Source: Frateuria defendens
Lineage (GTDB): Bacteria; Pseudomonadota; Gammaproteobacteria; Xanthomonadales; Rhodanobacteraceae
Assembly: GCF_001182895.1 (NCBI RefSeq)
Contig: NZ_LFQR01000099.1
Coordinates: 1 to 34,817, forward strand
DNA length: 34,817 nt
Direction of reading: 5' to 3'
Made by a program: the position numbers and the translations under genes. The notes under the pieces are model-generated. The model worked only from the letters and a program-made list of their open reading frames with translations. It was not told the DNA's origin and did not search any database. The stretch's first letter is position 1; each line of letters begins with the position of its first letter. Positions 25,395-34,632 of the stretch are shown in pieces.

Positions 25395-25922
25395 ATGCGT
25401 AAGACCATGCTTGCCGCTCTCGTCACTGCTGCCGTGTTCGGCACGCCGGCCTTTGCCCAGGTCAGCCTCGGCGGCCACGCCGGTGGCGGTGTCGGCGTGA
25501 ATGCCGGCGGCGCCCTGCACGACACCATGCACACCGCCGGCCAGCTCGGCGCCAGCGCCGGCCAGACGGTGGACCAGGTCGGCCACAAGGCCCGCCATGC
25601 GGCCCACAAGACGAAGGAAGCCGCCTCCTCGGCCGCCGGCGCGGGCGGCTCGGCCGACGTGGGCGTGAACGCCGGCGCCTCGACCGGCGCGGGCAGCGCC
25701 AACGCCAACGTCAATGCCGGCGCGGGCCTCGACACCGCCGCCGCCGCGGGCAAGGCCGGCGAAGCCGGCCAGGGCGTGGGCGGTGAGGTGCGCGACGCCG
25801 CCCATACGGCGATCCAGAGCACCGGCCGCGCCGCCGGCTCGGTGGGCGATGCGGTGAAGGACGTCAACGCCAGCGGCAACGTGGACGCCGGCGCCGCCAT
25901 GAAGGCCCAGCACGGCCACTGA
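25395..25922 (+). CDS. Secreted Ala/Gly-rich repetitive protein of unknown function
   Basis: I do not recognise a named family. The 175 residues start with a clear signal peptide (MRKTMLAALVTAAVFGTPAFA, then Q). The mature protein is low in complexity: VNAG recurs at about residues 35, 91 and 106 with VNAS at 147, separated by helical, LEA-like stretches such as GQTVDQVGHKARHAAHKTKE and VRDAAHTAIQSTGRAAGSV. No cysteine occurs. GGAGG lies eight bases before the ATG, the best ribosome site in the area, and a strong terminator follows, so this is a real, single-gene unit. Such proteins are often stress- or desiccation-linked, but that is only analogy. It diverges from the peroxidase gene. Confidence 0.85.
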   Translation: MRKTMLAALVTAAVFGTPAFAQVSLGGHAGGGVGVNAGGALHDTMHTAGQLGASAGQTVDQVGHKARHAAHKTKEAASSAAGAGGSADVGVNAGASTGAGSANANVNAGAGLDTAAAAGKAGEAGQGVGGEVRDAAHTAIQSTGRAAGSVGDAVKDVNASGNVDAGAAMKAQHGH

Positions 25923-25945
25923 AGCGAGCCATCGCGCGACGACGG

Positions 25946-25978
25946 ACGGCCCCGGGACTCCCGGGGCCGTTTCGTTTT
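25946..25978 (+). terminator. Rho-independent terminator after the secreted repeat protein
   Basis: ACGGCCCCGGG (25946-25956) pairs with CCCGGGGCCGT (25960-25970) over a three-base ACT loop, followed by TTTCGTTTT. It starts 23 bases past the stop. Confidence 0.9.
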
Positions 25979-25993
25979 GCACGTTCGTTTTTT

Positions 25994-26016
25994 GTGCGGC
26001 CGCCGTGCCGCCGCAC
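25994..26016. repeat. Second hairpin between the two terminators
   Basis: GTGCGGC (25994-26000) and GCCGCAC (26010-26016) flank nine bases. TTTTTT precedes it on the plus strand. It may be a back-up stop, but has no T-run after the stem. Confidence 0.3.
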
Positions 26017-26020
26017 GCGG

Positions 26021-26054
26021 CGCAAAAGAAAACCCCGCACGAGGCGGGGTTTTC
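26021..26054 (-). terminator. Rho-independent terminator after groEL
   Basis: On the minus strand GAAAACCCCGC (26044-26054) pairs with GCGGGGTTTTC (26028-26038) over a five-base loop, with TTTTCTTTTG continuing beyond the stem. It lies 27 bases past the groEL stop and, together with the terminator at 25946, isolates two convergent units. Confidence 0.9.
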
Positions 26055-26081
26055 TCATCGCTCACATGGAGGGATGGACGC

Positions 26082-27824
<1,743 letters not shown>

Positions 27825-27847
27825 TCAGGCCGCCCGGCCCCGTCCGG

Positions 27848-28141
27848 TCAGCCCTCGATCACCGCCACGATGTCGTCTTCCTTGAGGAAGACCAGCTCTT
27901 CGCCGTCGATCTTGATTTCCTGGCCGGCGTACTTGCCGAACAGCACCACATCGCCTTCCTTCAGCGACATCGGGCGGACGTTGCCGTCCTCCAGGATGCG
28001 GCCGGTGCCGGCGGCGATCACCTTGCCGCGGGTCGGCTTCTCGGTGGCGCTGTCGGGGATGACGATGCCGCCGGCGGAGACGCGCTCTTCTTCCAGGCGC
28101 TTGACGATGACGCGATCGTGCAGCGGACGCAGTTTGCTCAT
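27848..28141 (-). CDS. groES: Co-chaperonin GroES (10 kDa, Hsp10)
   Basis: Lid of the chaperonin chamber; forms heptamers that cap GroEL. The 97 residues read [20 protein letters not shown], then the mobile loop [20 protein letters not shown] and the base-strand [20 protein letters not shown], all standard. GGAG lies six bases before the ATG. First gene of the groES-groEL operon, preceded by a promoter and CIRCE operator. Confidence 0.98.
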   Translation of the reverse strand: MSKLRPLHDRVIVKRLEEERVSAGGIVIPDSATEKPTRGKVIAAGTGRILEDGNVRPMSLKEGDVVLFGKYAGQEIKIDGEELVFLKEDDIVAVIEG

Positions 28142-28209
28142 GGATGGCTCCAGCTATGGATGAGTGGACAGAAAAAGTTCGACCCGGAGCGGCGGCTTGC
28201 ATCGCGCTG

Positions 28210-28236
28210 TTAGCACTCAGGGCTGACGAGTGCCAA
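28210..28236. promoter_or_regulatory. CIRCE operator (HrcA binding site)
   Basis: TTAGCACTC, nine bases, GAGTGCCAA; the CIRCE consensus is TTAGCACTC-N9-GAGTGCTAA, so 17 of 18 arm positions match. HrcA, a heat-shock repressor that itself depends on GroE for folding, binds this site. It begins directly downstream of the -10 element, where a repressor would block transcription of groES. The hrcA gene is not in the window. Confidence 0.95.
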
Positions 28237-28263
28237 TTCTAGCGACGCAATCCTCCCCTGCAA
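28236..28263 (-). promoter_or_regulatory. Promoter of groES-groEL
   Basis: On the minus strand TAGAAT (plus 28236-28241) stands one base within the CIRCE edge, with TTGCAG (28258-28263) 16 bases upstream as a weak -35. The preceding CTTGCA also partly resembles the heat-shock sigma-32 -35 element, but no CCCCAT-type -10 follows, so control seems to be mainly by HrcA. Confidence 0.6.
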
Positions 28264-28563
28264 GAGGGGCCGATCCGTTGGCCTGCAACGCTAGTGGGGG
28301 AGGCGGCCGGGCCTTTCAAGGGCGCGCGGCGCGAAAAGGCCGGTCGGGAGACGGCGCGGCGCTCGCCGGGGCCGAGCCGGCCCCTCGCGCCGAGGCATGC
28401 GCCACGCCGCCCGCCATGCGGCCATCGCGGCCCGATGGGCGCGAGCCTCAGCCTGGCCCGACGCCACGCCCCAACAGCTCTCGCCGCAGCCGGAAACGCA
28501 TCGCCGGCGCCACGCCCGGCGGCGCAGCACGCCGCCGCCGCCCCGGCGCGCTAGGCTGGCGGC
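28264..28563. other. Gene-poor gap upstream of cutA
   Basis: Between the groES promoter and cutA I see no convincing gene. Open frames (for example 28294-28554) have no ribosome site and highly basic, low-complexity products. A loose hairpin, GGCCTTT (28310-28316) with AAAGGCC (28335-28341), has an 18-base loop. TAGGCT six bases before the cutA ATG may serve as a -10. Confidence 0.4.
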
Positions 28564-28887
28564 ATGCCCGCCCCCGTCCTGCTCTGCTACTGCACCTGCC
28601 CCGACGCCGCCAGCGCCGCGGCCATCGCCGAAACCCTGGTGGCCGAAGGCCTGGCCGCCTGCGTGAACCGCCTGCCGGGCATCGCCTCCACCTACCGCTG
28701 GCAGGGCCGGGTGGTCACCGACAGCGAGGAGCTGCTGCTGATCAAGACCACGGCCGCGCGCTTCGAGGCCCTGAAAGCGCGCCTGCTGGCGCTGCACCCC
28801 TACGAGCTGCCCGAGCTGGTCGCCGTGCCGGTGGAGCGCGGCCACGCCGCCTACCTCGACTGGGTGCGCGCCGGCGTGGGCGGCTGA
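28564..28887 (+). CDS. cutA: Divalent-cation tolerance protein CutA
   Basis: Small trimeric cytoplasmic protein of 107 residues that in E. coli affects copper and other divalent-metal tolerance. Family blocks are CTCPDAASAAAIAETLVAEG, LAACVNRLPGIASTYRWQGR, EELLLIKTTAARFEALKARL, HPYELPELVAVPV and YLDWV. The ATG is the natural start; TAGGCT stands six bases upstream, so the message may be leaderless. The 3' end overlaps the convergent cupin gene by 37 bases. In E. coli cutA is next to dsbD and near groESL; here three unrelated genes separate it from dsbD. Confidence 0.95.
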   Translation: MPAPVLLCYCTCPDAASAAAIAETLVAEGLAACVNRLPGIASTYRWQGRVVTDSEELLLIKTTAARFEALKARLLALHPYELPELVAVPVERGHAAYLDWVRAGVGG

Positions 28888-29294
28888 ACCGGCGACGGCT
28901 CCATCACCGTGAGCTCGGCCTTCGGCCCGGCCACGAACACCACCAGCATGGTCGCCGGGCGGTCCGCGTCGGCATTGCCGCTGACCGCGTGGCGAATGCC
29001 GGCCGGCTCGAACCAGCTTTCGCCGGGGCCGTAGACCCGCTCGGCACCGCCCTCCAGCCGGCTGCGGATGCGCCCGGAGAGCACGTAGACGAAGGCGTCG
29101 CCCTCGTGGTGATGCGGGCGCGAGGACTGACCGGGCGCGTAGGTGACCGTGAGCGCGGTGAGCGCGCGGCCAGGGGCCTGGGTCAGCGGCGCATGCAGCA
29201 GGGGATGTTCCTCGACGGCGAGCGCGGGCATAGCAGCCCATGCCAGGAGGGAACCGGCCAGGCTGGCGCGGACGAGCTGTGCGGGAAGATGCAT
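28851..29294 (-). CDS. Secreted cupin-domain protein
   Basis: A 147-residue single-domain cupin with a signal peptide (MHLPAQLVRASLAGSLLAWA to ALA, then VEEHP). The metal site of cupin motif 1 is seen in RPHHHEGDAFVYVLSGRI, with two or three His and a Glu-like position; motif 2 is GPGESWFEPAGIRHAVSGN. Cupins may be enzymes or small-ligand sensors; which one is unknown here. GGAG stands eight bases before the ATG at 29294; the longer in-frame start at 29330 is rejected. It is encoded opposite to its neighbours and overlaps the cutA end. The signal peptide puts it in the periplasm. Confidence 0.85.
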   Translation of the reverse strand: MHLPAQLVRASLAGSLLAWAAMPALAVEEHPLLHAPLTQAPGRALTALTVTYAPGQSSRPHHHEGDAFVYVLSGRIRSRLEGGAERVYGPGESWFEPAGIRHAVSGNADADRPATMLVVFVAGPKAELTVMEPSPVQPPTPARTQSR

Positions 29295-29502
29295 GACCGG
29301 GTCTCCAGGAAGCGACGGGGGCATCGCCATGCCGGCCCAGGCCGGAACGGCGCGCGATGCAATCAGACGAGCGGCGCGGTCAACGTGCCGACAAGGCCCC
29401 GCGCATCATCGCCAAGCGGCCTATCGCTTTCGACGACACCGTGCCTCATGCCCAAGACCTCACGCCCCAGCCTGCTGACAGATTCCGACAGCACGCGGGA
29501 TT

Positions 29503-29518
29503 AGGCTGCGGGCAGCCT
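29503..29518. repeat. Inverted repeat upstream of the EamA transporter
   Basis: AGGCTGC and GCAGCCT flank two bases, 52 bases before the transporter ATG, in a 276-base divergent gap that otherwise holds no gene I can support. It is the most likely operator or leader hairpin in this gap. Confidence 0.4.
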
Positions 29519-29570
29519 CCAGGCAGACCGCCATGCCGATGCCGGCCGAAGCCCATTCTCGAGCCCCACC

Positions 29571-30494
29571 ATGAAGAAAACCGACATTGCCGCGCTGCTG
29601 TGGCTGGGAGCCCTGTGGGGCGCCTCCTTCTTGTTCATGCGCATGGGCGCCGACCAGTTCGGCGGCATGGCGCTGGCGGGCCTGCGGGCGATCGGCGCGA
29701 CGATCTGCTCGCTCCCGCTCCTGGTTTCGCGCCAGCGGCTGGCGGAAATGCGTGCCCATTGGCGCGCCATCGCCATCGTGGGCCTGGCCAATTCGGCGCT
29801 GCCGTTCGTGCTGTTCTCGTACGCGGCGCAGAACCTGCCGGCCGGGGTTTCGGCGATCTCCGACGCCATCGCGCCGCTGCTGGTGGCCGCCTCCGGCTGG
29901 CTGTGGCTGGGCGAGAGGCTCGGCGCCAGCCGCGCCTGCGGCCTGGTGATCGGCCTGGCCGGCGTGGCGTGGCTGGTCGCGGGCACCGTGGGCTTCGGCC
30001 ACGGCGGCCACGCTTCGGGCTGGGCCATGGCCGCCTGCGTGGGCGCCAACGTCTGCTACACCTTCGGCGCGCACTACAACCAGCGGCGCCTGCACGGCGT
30101 GGCGCCGCTGACCGTCGCCACCGGCAGCCAGCTGGCCGCTGCGTTCGTGCTGCTGCCCTTCACCGTGTGGCTATGGCCGGCAAAGACCCCGGGGACCGGC
30201 GCCTGGCTGGCGCTGTTCGGCCTCGCCACGGCCTGCACCTCGCTCGCCTACGTGCTGTTCTACCGACTGATGGCTCGCATCGGCGCCACCCGCAGCATGG
30301 TCGTGCTGTACCTGATACCGGTGTTCGGCGTGCTCTGGGGGCTGGCCTTCCTGGGCGAGCCGGTCACGCTCGCGATGGCAGGGGGCTGCATCGTGATCCT
30401 GCTCGGCGTGGCCCTGGCCACCGGGCTGCTCGGCCGGCGCCCCGCCCGGGCCGAGGCGCTTCCGGCCAAGCTGATGGGCGAGGCGGCAGAATAG
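29571..30494 (+). CDS. EamA/DMT-superfamily transporter
   Basis: Inner-membrane protein of 307 residues with about ten helices in two EamA repeats. The first opens with AALLWLGALWGASFLFMRMG and includes PFVLFSYAAQNLPAGVSAIS; the second includes ANVCYTFGAHYNQRRLHG and LIPVFGVLWGLAFLGEPVTL, the usual repeat signature. Members export amino acids, nucleosides, drugs or other small metabolites, and the cargo cannot be told from sequence. The ATG at 29571 has no strong ribosome site. The next gene starts 27 bases after its stop, so the pair is probably co-transcribed. Confidence 0.9.
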   Translation: MKKTDIAALLWLGALWGASFLFMRMGADQFGGMALAGLRAIGATICSLPLLVSRQRLAEMRAHWRAIAIVGLANSALPFVLFSYAAQNLPAGVSAISDAIAPLLVAASGWLWLGERLGASRACGLVIGLAGVAWLVAGTVGFGHGGHASGWAMAACVGANVCYTFGAHYNQRRLHGVAPLTVATGSQLAAAFVLLPFTVWLWPAKTPGTGAWLALFGLATACTSLAYVLFYRLMARIGATRSMVVLYLIPVFGVLWGLAFLGEPVTLAMAGGCIVILLGVALATGLLGRRPARAEALPAKLMGEAAE

Positions 30495-30521
30495 GCGGCG
30501 CCCTCATGTACGGAATTGTCC

Positions 30522-31118
30522 ATGAAATGCCTCGTCGTGATTGCCCACCCTCTGCCCGAAAGCCTTTGCGGCACGCTGGCCCGCACGGCCATCGAGGCCC
30601 TGGAGGCGGCCGGGCATACGGTACAGACCGAGGACCTGTACGGCACGGGCTTCGCCCCGGCACTCACGGCGGCCGAACGCGGGCATTACTACCGCGAGCC
30701 CTACCGCAGCGACGCCCAGGCACAGATCGACCGGCTGCTGGCGGCCGAGGGTCTGGTGCTGTGCTTTCCCACCTGGTGGTTCGGCTTTCCGGCCGTGCTC
30801 AAGGGCTGGTTCGATCGCGCCTGGGCGCCAGGCGCGGCCTACGACCACGCCGGCGACCTCGGTCCGATCCAGCCCCGCCTGCATGGCCTGCGCAAGGCGC
30901 TGGCCATCACCTCGCTCGGCTCGCCGTGGTGGGTCGACCGCCAGGTGATGCGCCGGCCGGTGAGGCGCGTGCTGAAGACCGCCCTGCTCGGCACCTGCGC
31001 GCCGCGGTGCCGGCTCGACATGCTGTCCCTGTACAAGAGTGAGCGGCTGACGGCCGTCGACGTGGAAGGCTTCCGCACGCGCATCCGCACGGCGCTGGCC
31101 GCCTGGCCGCGGCCGTGA
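30522..31118 (+). CDS. NAD(P)H-dependent oxidoreductase, flavodoxin-like fold (quinone reductase type)
   Basis: A 198-residue FAD- or FMN-binding protein related to NQO1 and KefF. The N-terminal CLVVIAHPLPESLCGTLA is the flavin phosphate loop; later VLCFPTWWFGFPAVLKGWFD carries the family's aromatic flavin-site residues, and AWAPGAAYDHAGDLGPIQPR and KALAITSLGSPWW follow. It would reduce quinones or similar electrophiles by two electrons. GGA stands seven bases before the ATG at 30522; a TTG two codons earlier is not preferred. It follows the EamA gene closely, suggesting that the transporter and the reductase handle related compounds. That link is inference. Confidence 0.9.
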   Translation: MKCLVVIAHPLPESLCGTLARTAIEALEAAGHTVQTEDLYGTGFAPALTAAERGHYYREPYRSDAQAQIDRLLAAEGLVLCFPTWWFGFPAVLKGWFDRAWAPGAAYDHAGDLGPIQPRLHGLRKALAITSLGSPWWVDRQVMRRPVRRVLKTALLGTCAPRCRLDMLSLYKSERLTAVDVEGFRTRIRTALAAWPRP

Positions 31119-31197
31119 CGGCCGCCGCCGGCGACGGCGCGCGCCCCGGCCAGGCCCACCCAAGGACGCACCCGCCGCCCGGGCCGCACGCCTGGGC

Positions 31198-31203
31198 CAT
31201 AAT
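31198..31203 (+). promoter_or_regulatory. -10-like element (CATAAT) upstream of dsbD
   Basis: CATAAT lies 39 bases before the dsbD ATG, in a 124-base gap after the oxidoreductase gene. It fits a separate promoter for dsbD and tlpA; no clear -35 hexamer is visible. Confidence 0.4.
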
Positions 31204-31242
31204 GCCTGGACGCCTGTTACCCCTTTGCCCGCTGGAATCGTG

Positions 31243-33447
31243 ATGCGACCGAAGTTCCCCGGCCGTCTGGCCCCGAGCCTGTCCACGCTGCTGTTGCTGC
31301 TGGCGGGGCTGTGTCTGCTCCCGCCGGCCTTCGCCCAGGACACCGACGGCCTGCTGCCGGTCACCGAGGCGTACAAGCTCGACACCGACACGTCCACGCC
31401 GGGCGTGCTCAAGCTGCACTGGACCATCGCGCCGGACTATTACCTCTACCGCGGCCGCATGAAGCTCAAGCCCGGCGAAGGGATCACCCTGGGCGAGGCG
31501 CAGTTCCCCGACGGCGCCAAGCACCACGACCAATACCTCGGCGACGTGGAGATCTACCACCACGCCATCGACGCCAGCGTGCCCTACACCGCGGCGCCCG
31601 GCGCCACGCGGCTGCAGCTGTCGGTGCAATTCCAGGGCTGCCACGAGGTGGAGCCGAAGATCTGCTACCCGCCCTACACCGCCAAGCTGGACCTGCCGCT
31701 GCCCGCCGGCGCCACCGCCGCCGCGGCGCCGGCGGCAGGCGGCGCCGACCCGTTCGCCAAGGGCGCGAGCGCCCTCGGCGGCGGCCCGGCCGCCGGTGCC
31801 AAGGGCGCGCCGCTGCCGCCCGAGCAGGCGTTCAAGCTGGAAGCCCTGGCGCAGGACCCGCACCACCTGCTGCTGCGCTGGAGCATGCCCAAGGGCTACT
31901 ACCTCTACCGCGACCAGACCGCGCTGCGCACGGATGTCCCCGGCGTGAAGCTGGCGCCCGCCTGGCCCGCGGGCCAGGCCAAGGACGACCCGCACTTCGG
32001 CAAGGTCACCGTGTACTTCGACCAGCTGGAGCTGCCGGTGACCGTGGACGGCCCGCTCGGCGAGCGCCGCCGGCTGGCGCTCACGGCCAGCTTCCAGGGC
32101 TGCCAGGACGGCGGCCTGTGCTACCCGCTGATGACCCGCGCGCTGGACGTCGACCTCGGCGGCGGCGCGGCCAGCGCCGGCGTGCCCACCGCCACGCAGC
32201 CGGAGCGTCCGCCCGCCGTGGCCCAGGCCGGAGCCACCTCGGCCCCGGCCGGCCCCGGCCTACCGCTGGTCCTGCTGCTCGCCCTCGCCGGCGGCCTGGT
32301 GCTGAACCTGATGCCCTGTGTGCTGCCGGTGCTGTCGATCAAGGCCGTCGGCCTGCTCGAGAGCGGCGAAAGCCCGTCCCGCGCGCGCCGCCATGCGCTG
32401 GCCTACACCGCCGGCGTGCTGGTGAGCTTCGTGGCGCTGGGCCTGGTGATCGTCTCGCTGAAGGCCGCCTGGGGCATGCAGTTGCAGCAGCCGCTGGTGG
32501 TGGCCGGCCTCGCGCTGGTGATGCTGGCGGTGGGCCTCTCGATGTCCGGCCTGGTGCAGTTCGGCGCCTCGCTGGGCAACACCGGTTCCGCGCTCGCCAA
32601 CCGCGGCGGCGCCGCCGGCGACTTCTTCACCGGCGTGCTGGCGGTGGTGGTGGCGAGCCCCTGCACCGCGCCCTTCATGGGCACCGCGCTGGCCTACGCC
32701 TTCGCCGCCCCCAGGCTCTACGCGCTGCTGGTGTTCGTGGCGCTGGGCCTGGGCCTGGCGCTGCCGTTCCTCGCCGTGGGCTTCGTGCCTGCGCTGGCGC
32801 GCCTGCTGCCGCGGCCGGGGCGCTGGATGGAGACGCTCAAGCAGGTGCTCGCCTTCCCCATGTACCTCGCCGCCGCGTGGCTGGCCTGGGTGCTGGCCAA
32901 CCAGCGCGGCGCCGACGCGGTGGGCCTGCTGCTGGTGGCCGCGGTGCTGCTGGCGATGCTGCTGTGGTGGTTCGAGCGCAGCCGCGCACGCGGCGTGGCC
33001 AGCCGCGTACTGGTAGCCGTGCTGGCCCTGCTGGTGGCGGCGCCGCTCTATTACCTCGCCAAGCTGCCGCGGCCGGCGCAGGCCGCCGTCGCCCAAGCGG
33101 GCACCGTGGCCTATTCGCCGCAGAAGCTGGCCGAACTGCGCCGGGCCGGCACGCCGGTGCTGGTGGACATGACCGCCGACTGGTGCGTCACCTGCAAGGC
33201 CAACGAGCACACCGTGCTCGATACCGACGCCTTCCGCGCCCTGCTCAAGCGCACCGGCGCCGTCTACATGAAGGGCGACTGGACCGACGAGGACCCGGCC
33301 ATCACCGCCTTCCTGCAGCAGTACCACACGCCGGGCGTGCCGCTGTACGTGGTGTTCCCGAAGAACGGCGGCGAGGGGCAGCAACTGCCCACCGTGCTGA
33401 CCTCCTCGCTGGTGGAAGAGGCGCTGACGCGGGCCGCCGCCCCGTGA
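31243..33447 (+). CDS. dsbD: Thiol:disulfide interchange protein DsbD with duplicated alpha domain
   Basis: Carries electrons from cytoplasmic thioredoxin across the inner membrane to periplasmic thiol proteins. The 734 residues are far above E. coli DsbD (565) because the N-terminal alpha domain occurs twice. Copy one has its cysteine pair at 133 and 141 (FQGCHEVEPKICYPP), copy two at 287 and 293 (FQGCQDGGLCYP). Then come the membrane beta domain with C359 (NLMPCVLPVLS) and C474 (SPCTAPFMG), and the C-terminal thioredoxin domain with the CVTC centre at 648-651. A signal peptide ends near residue 31. An upstream TTG at 31225 is not needed. Its stop overlaps the tlpA start by one base. Confidence 0.95.
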   Translation: MRPKFPGRLAPSLSTLLLLLAGLCLLPPAFAQDTDGLLPVTEAYKLDTDTSTPGVLKLHWTIAPDYYLYRGRMKLKPGEGITLGEAQFPDGAKHHDQYLGDVEIYHHAIDASVPYTAAPGATRLQLSVQFQGCHEVEPKICYPPYTAKLDLPLPAGATAAAAPAAGGADPFAKGASALGGGPAAGAKGAPLPPEQAFKLEALAQDPHHLLLRWSMPKGYYLYRDQTALRTDVPGVKLAPAWPAGQAKDDPHFGKVTVYFDQLELPVTVDGPLGERRRLALTASFQGCQDGGLCYPLMTRALDVDLGGGAASAGVPTATQPERPPAVAQAGATSAPAGPGLPLVLLLALAGGLVLNLMPCVLPVLSIKAVGLLESGESPSRARRHALAYTAGVLVSFVALGLVIVSLKAAWGMQLQQPLVVAGLALVMLAVGLSMSGLVQFGASLGNTGSALANRGGAAGDFFTGVLAVVVASPCTAPFMGTALAYAFAAPRLYALLVFVALGLGLALPFLAVGFVPALARLLPRPGRWMETLKQVLAFPMYLAAAWLAWVLANQRGADAVGLLLVAAVLLAMLLWWFERSRARGVASRVLVAVLALLVAAPLYYLAKLPRPAQAAVAQAGTVAYSPQKLAELRRAGTPVLVDMTADWCVTCKANEHTVLDTDAFRALLKRTGAVYMKGDWTDEDPAITAFLQQYHTPGVPLYVVFPKNGGEGQQLPTVLTSSLVEEALTRAAAP

Positions 33448-33983
33448 TGAGCCGCGCCAGCTGGCTGATCCTTACCCTGGCCGTGCTGGCCGCGGGGTTG
33501 GGCGGCTGGTGGCAGCATCGCGCGCGGCAGCCGGCCGCCGGGCTGATCGGCCAAGCCGTGCCGGACCTCACGCTCGACGACCTGGACGGCCGCCCGCACC
33601 GCCTCGGCGACTACCGCGGCCGCCGCGTGCTGCTCAATCTGTGGGCCAGCTGGTGCGGGCCGTGCCTCAAGGAAATGCCCGCGCTGTCGGCCGCCGCGGC
33701 GCAGGCGCAAGCGAAGTCCGGCGAACATGCACCGATCGTGCTCGGCATCGCCATGGACGACCCGCAACGCGTGCGCGCCTTTCTCGCCGCCCACCCGGTC
33801 GGCTACCCGGTCCTGCTCGGCCGCTTCGATAACCCCAGCACCAGCACCCAGCTCGGCGACGAAGCGGGCCTGCTGCCCTACAGCGTGCTGCTGGATGGCG
33901 AGGGCCGCGTGCTGGCGATACGGCGCGGCACGCTGGACGCCGCCCAGCTCGCCGCCTGGCTGGCGCCCGACGGCCAGCCCTGA
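33447..33983 (+). CDS. TlpA/ResA-type periplasmic thioredoxin-like protein
   Basis: Membrane-anchored thiol-disulfide protein of 178 residues. N-terminal helix [18 protein letters not shown], then a redoxin-type domain with [20 protein letters not shown] and the [13 protein letters not shown] active site, Cys 70 and Cys 73. The cis-Pro stretch is [20 protein letters not shown]. It overlaps dsbD by one base (TGATG) and so is translationally coupled to it; DsbD is then its probable electron source. Family members reduce apocytochrome c or other exported proteins. The tri-heme peroxidase of this window needs cytochrome c maturation, a possible though indirect link. Confidence 0.92.
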   Translation: MSRASWLILTLAVLAAGLGGWWQHRARQPAAGLIGQAVPDLTLDDLDGRPHRLGDYRGRRVLLNLWASWCGPCLKEMPALSAAAAQAQAKSGEHAPIVLGIAMDDPQRVRAFLAAHPVGYPVLLGRFDNPSTSTQLGDEAGLLPYSVLLDGEGRVLAIRRGTLDAAQLAAWLAPDGQP

Positions 33984-34120
33984 GCGCGGCCTCGGCCGCG
34001 ACATACGCCGCCGCACGCTTCTGCGCCAAACATCGCCGATCTGCGCCGAACTGGACAACATCCGCCGCAGCGCGCACACTTCGCCGGCCCGGGGGAGGCC
34101 CGGATCACCTGGAAGCTGGC

Positions 34121-34570
34121 GTGGCGAAGCTGCTCGTGCTGCACGGACCCAACCTGAATCTGCTGGGGACACGCGAGCCGGAGATCTACGGCCGCGACAC
34201 CCTCGCCGACATCGACGCGCGCCTGGCCGCGCAGGCGCAGGCCGCCGGCCACGCGCTTTCGAGCTTCCAGTCCAACGCCGAGCACGCGCTGATCGAGCGC
34301 GTGCACCAGGCGCGCGCGGACGGCGTGGCGCTGATCCTGATCAACCCCGGCGCCTTCACCCATACCAGCATCGCCCTGCGCGACGCCCTGGCCGGGGTGG
34401 CGATCCCGTTCATCGAGGTGCACCTCTCCAACGTGCACGCGCGCGAGCCGTTCCGCCGGCACTCCTACCTTTCCGATCTCGCGCTGGGCGTGGTCGTCGG
34501 CTTCGGTGCCGACAGCTACGCGCTGGCGCTGGACGGGGCGATCCGCCGGCTGGCGCGGACGGCGCCCTAG
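34121..34570 (+). CDS. aroQ: 3-dehydroquinate dehydratase, type II
   Basis: Third step of the shikimate pathway, dehydrating 3-dehydroquinate to 3-dehydroshikimate in the cytoplasm; the enzyme is a dodecamer. The 149 residues carry the type II motifs: [17 protein letters not shown] with the catalytic Arg and Tyr, [37 protein letters not shown] and [18 protein letters not shown] with the active-site His. The start is a GTG, preceded by GGA at seven bases; family alignment supports it ([11 protein letters not shown]). It precedes accB by 62 bases, the order seen in related bacteria. Confidence 0.95.
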   Translation: MAKLLVLHGPNLNLLGTREPEIYGRDTLADIDARLAAQAQAAGHALSSFQSNAEHALIERVHQARADGVALILINPGAFTHTSIALRDALAGVAIPFIEVHLSNVHAREPFRRHSYLSDLALGVVVGFGADSYALALDGAIRRLARTAP

Positions 34571-34595
34571 CCCACCCCTTCACACCCATTCCGAA

Positions 34596-34610
34596 GCCGC
34601 CGCAGGCGGC
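34596..34610. repeat. Short hairpin between aroQ and accB
   Basis: GCCGCC and GGCGGC flank GCA. There is no T-run, so it is unlikely to end transcription and is more likely a leader structure. Confidence 0.3.
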
Positions 34611-34632
34611 CCCACAGACAGAGGCTTGTCCC

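Noticed and set aside
28294..28554. An 86-codon open frame before cutA
   Set aside because: No ribosome site, Arg/Pro/Ala-rich low-complexity product and overlap with other open frames in the gap.
29357..31042. A 561-codon open frame over the EamA and oxidoreductase genes
   Set aside because: It is in a different frame from two well-supported proteins; the translation has no family features.
34020..34051. Direct repeat TCTGCGCCAAAC / TCTGCGCCGAAC with a 20-base period upstream of aroQ
   Set aside because: Eleven of 12 positions match, and the spacing is near two helical turns, but two copies in GC-rich DNA with no known regulator are too little evidence.
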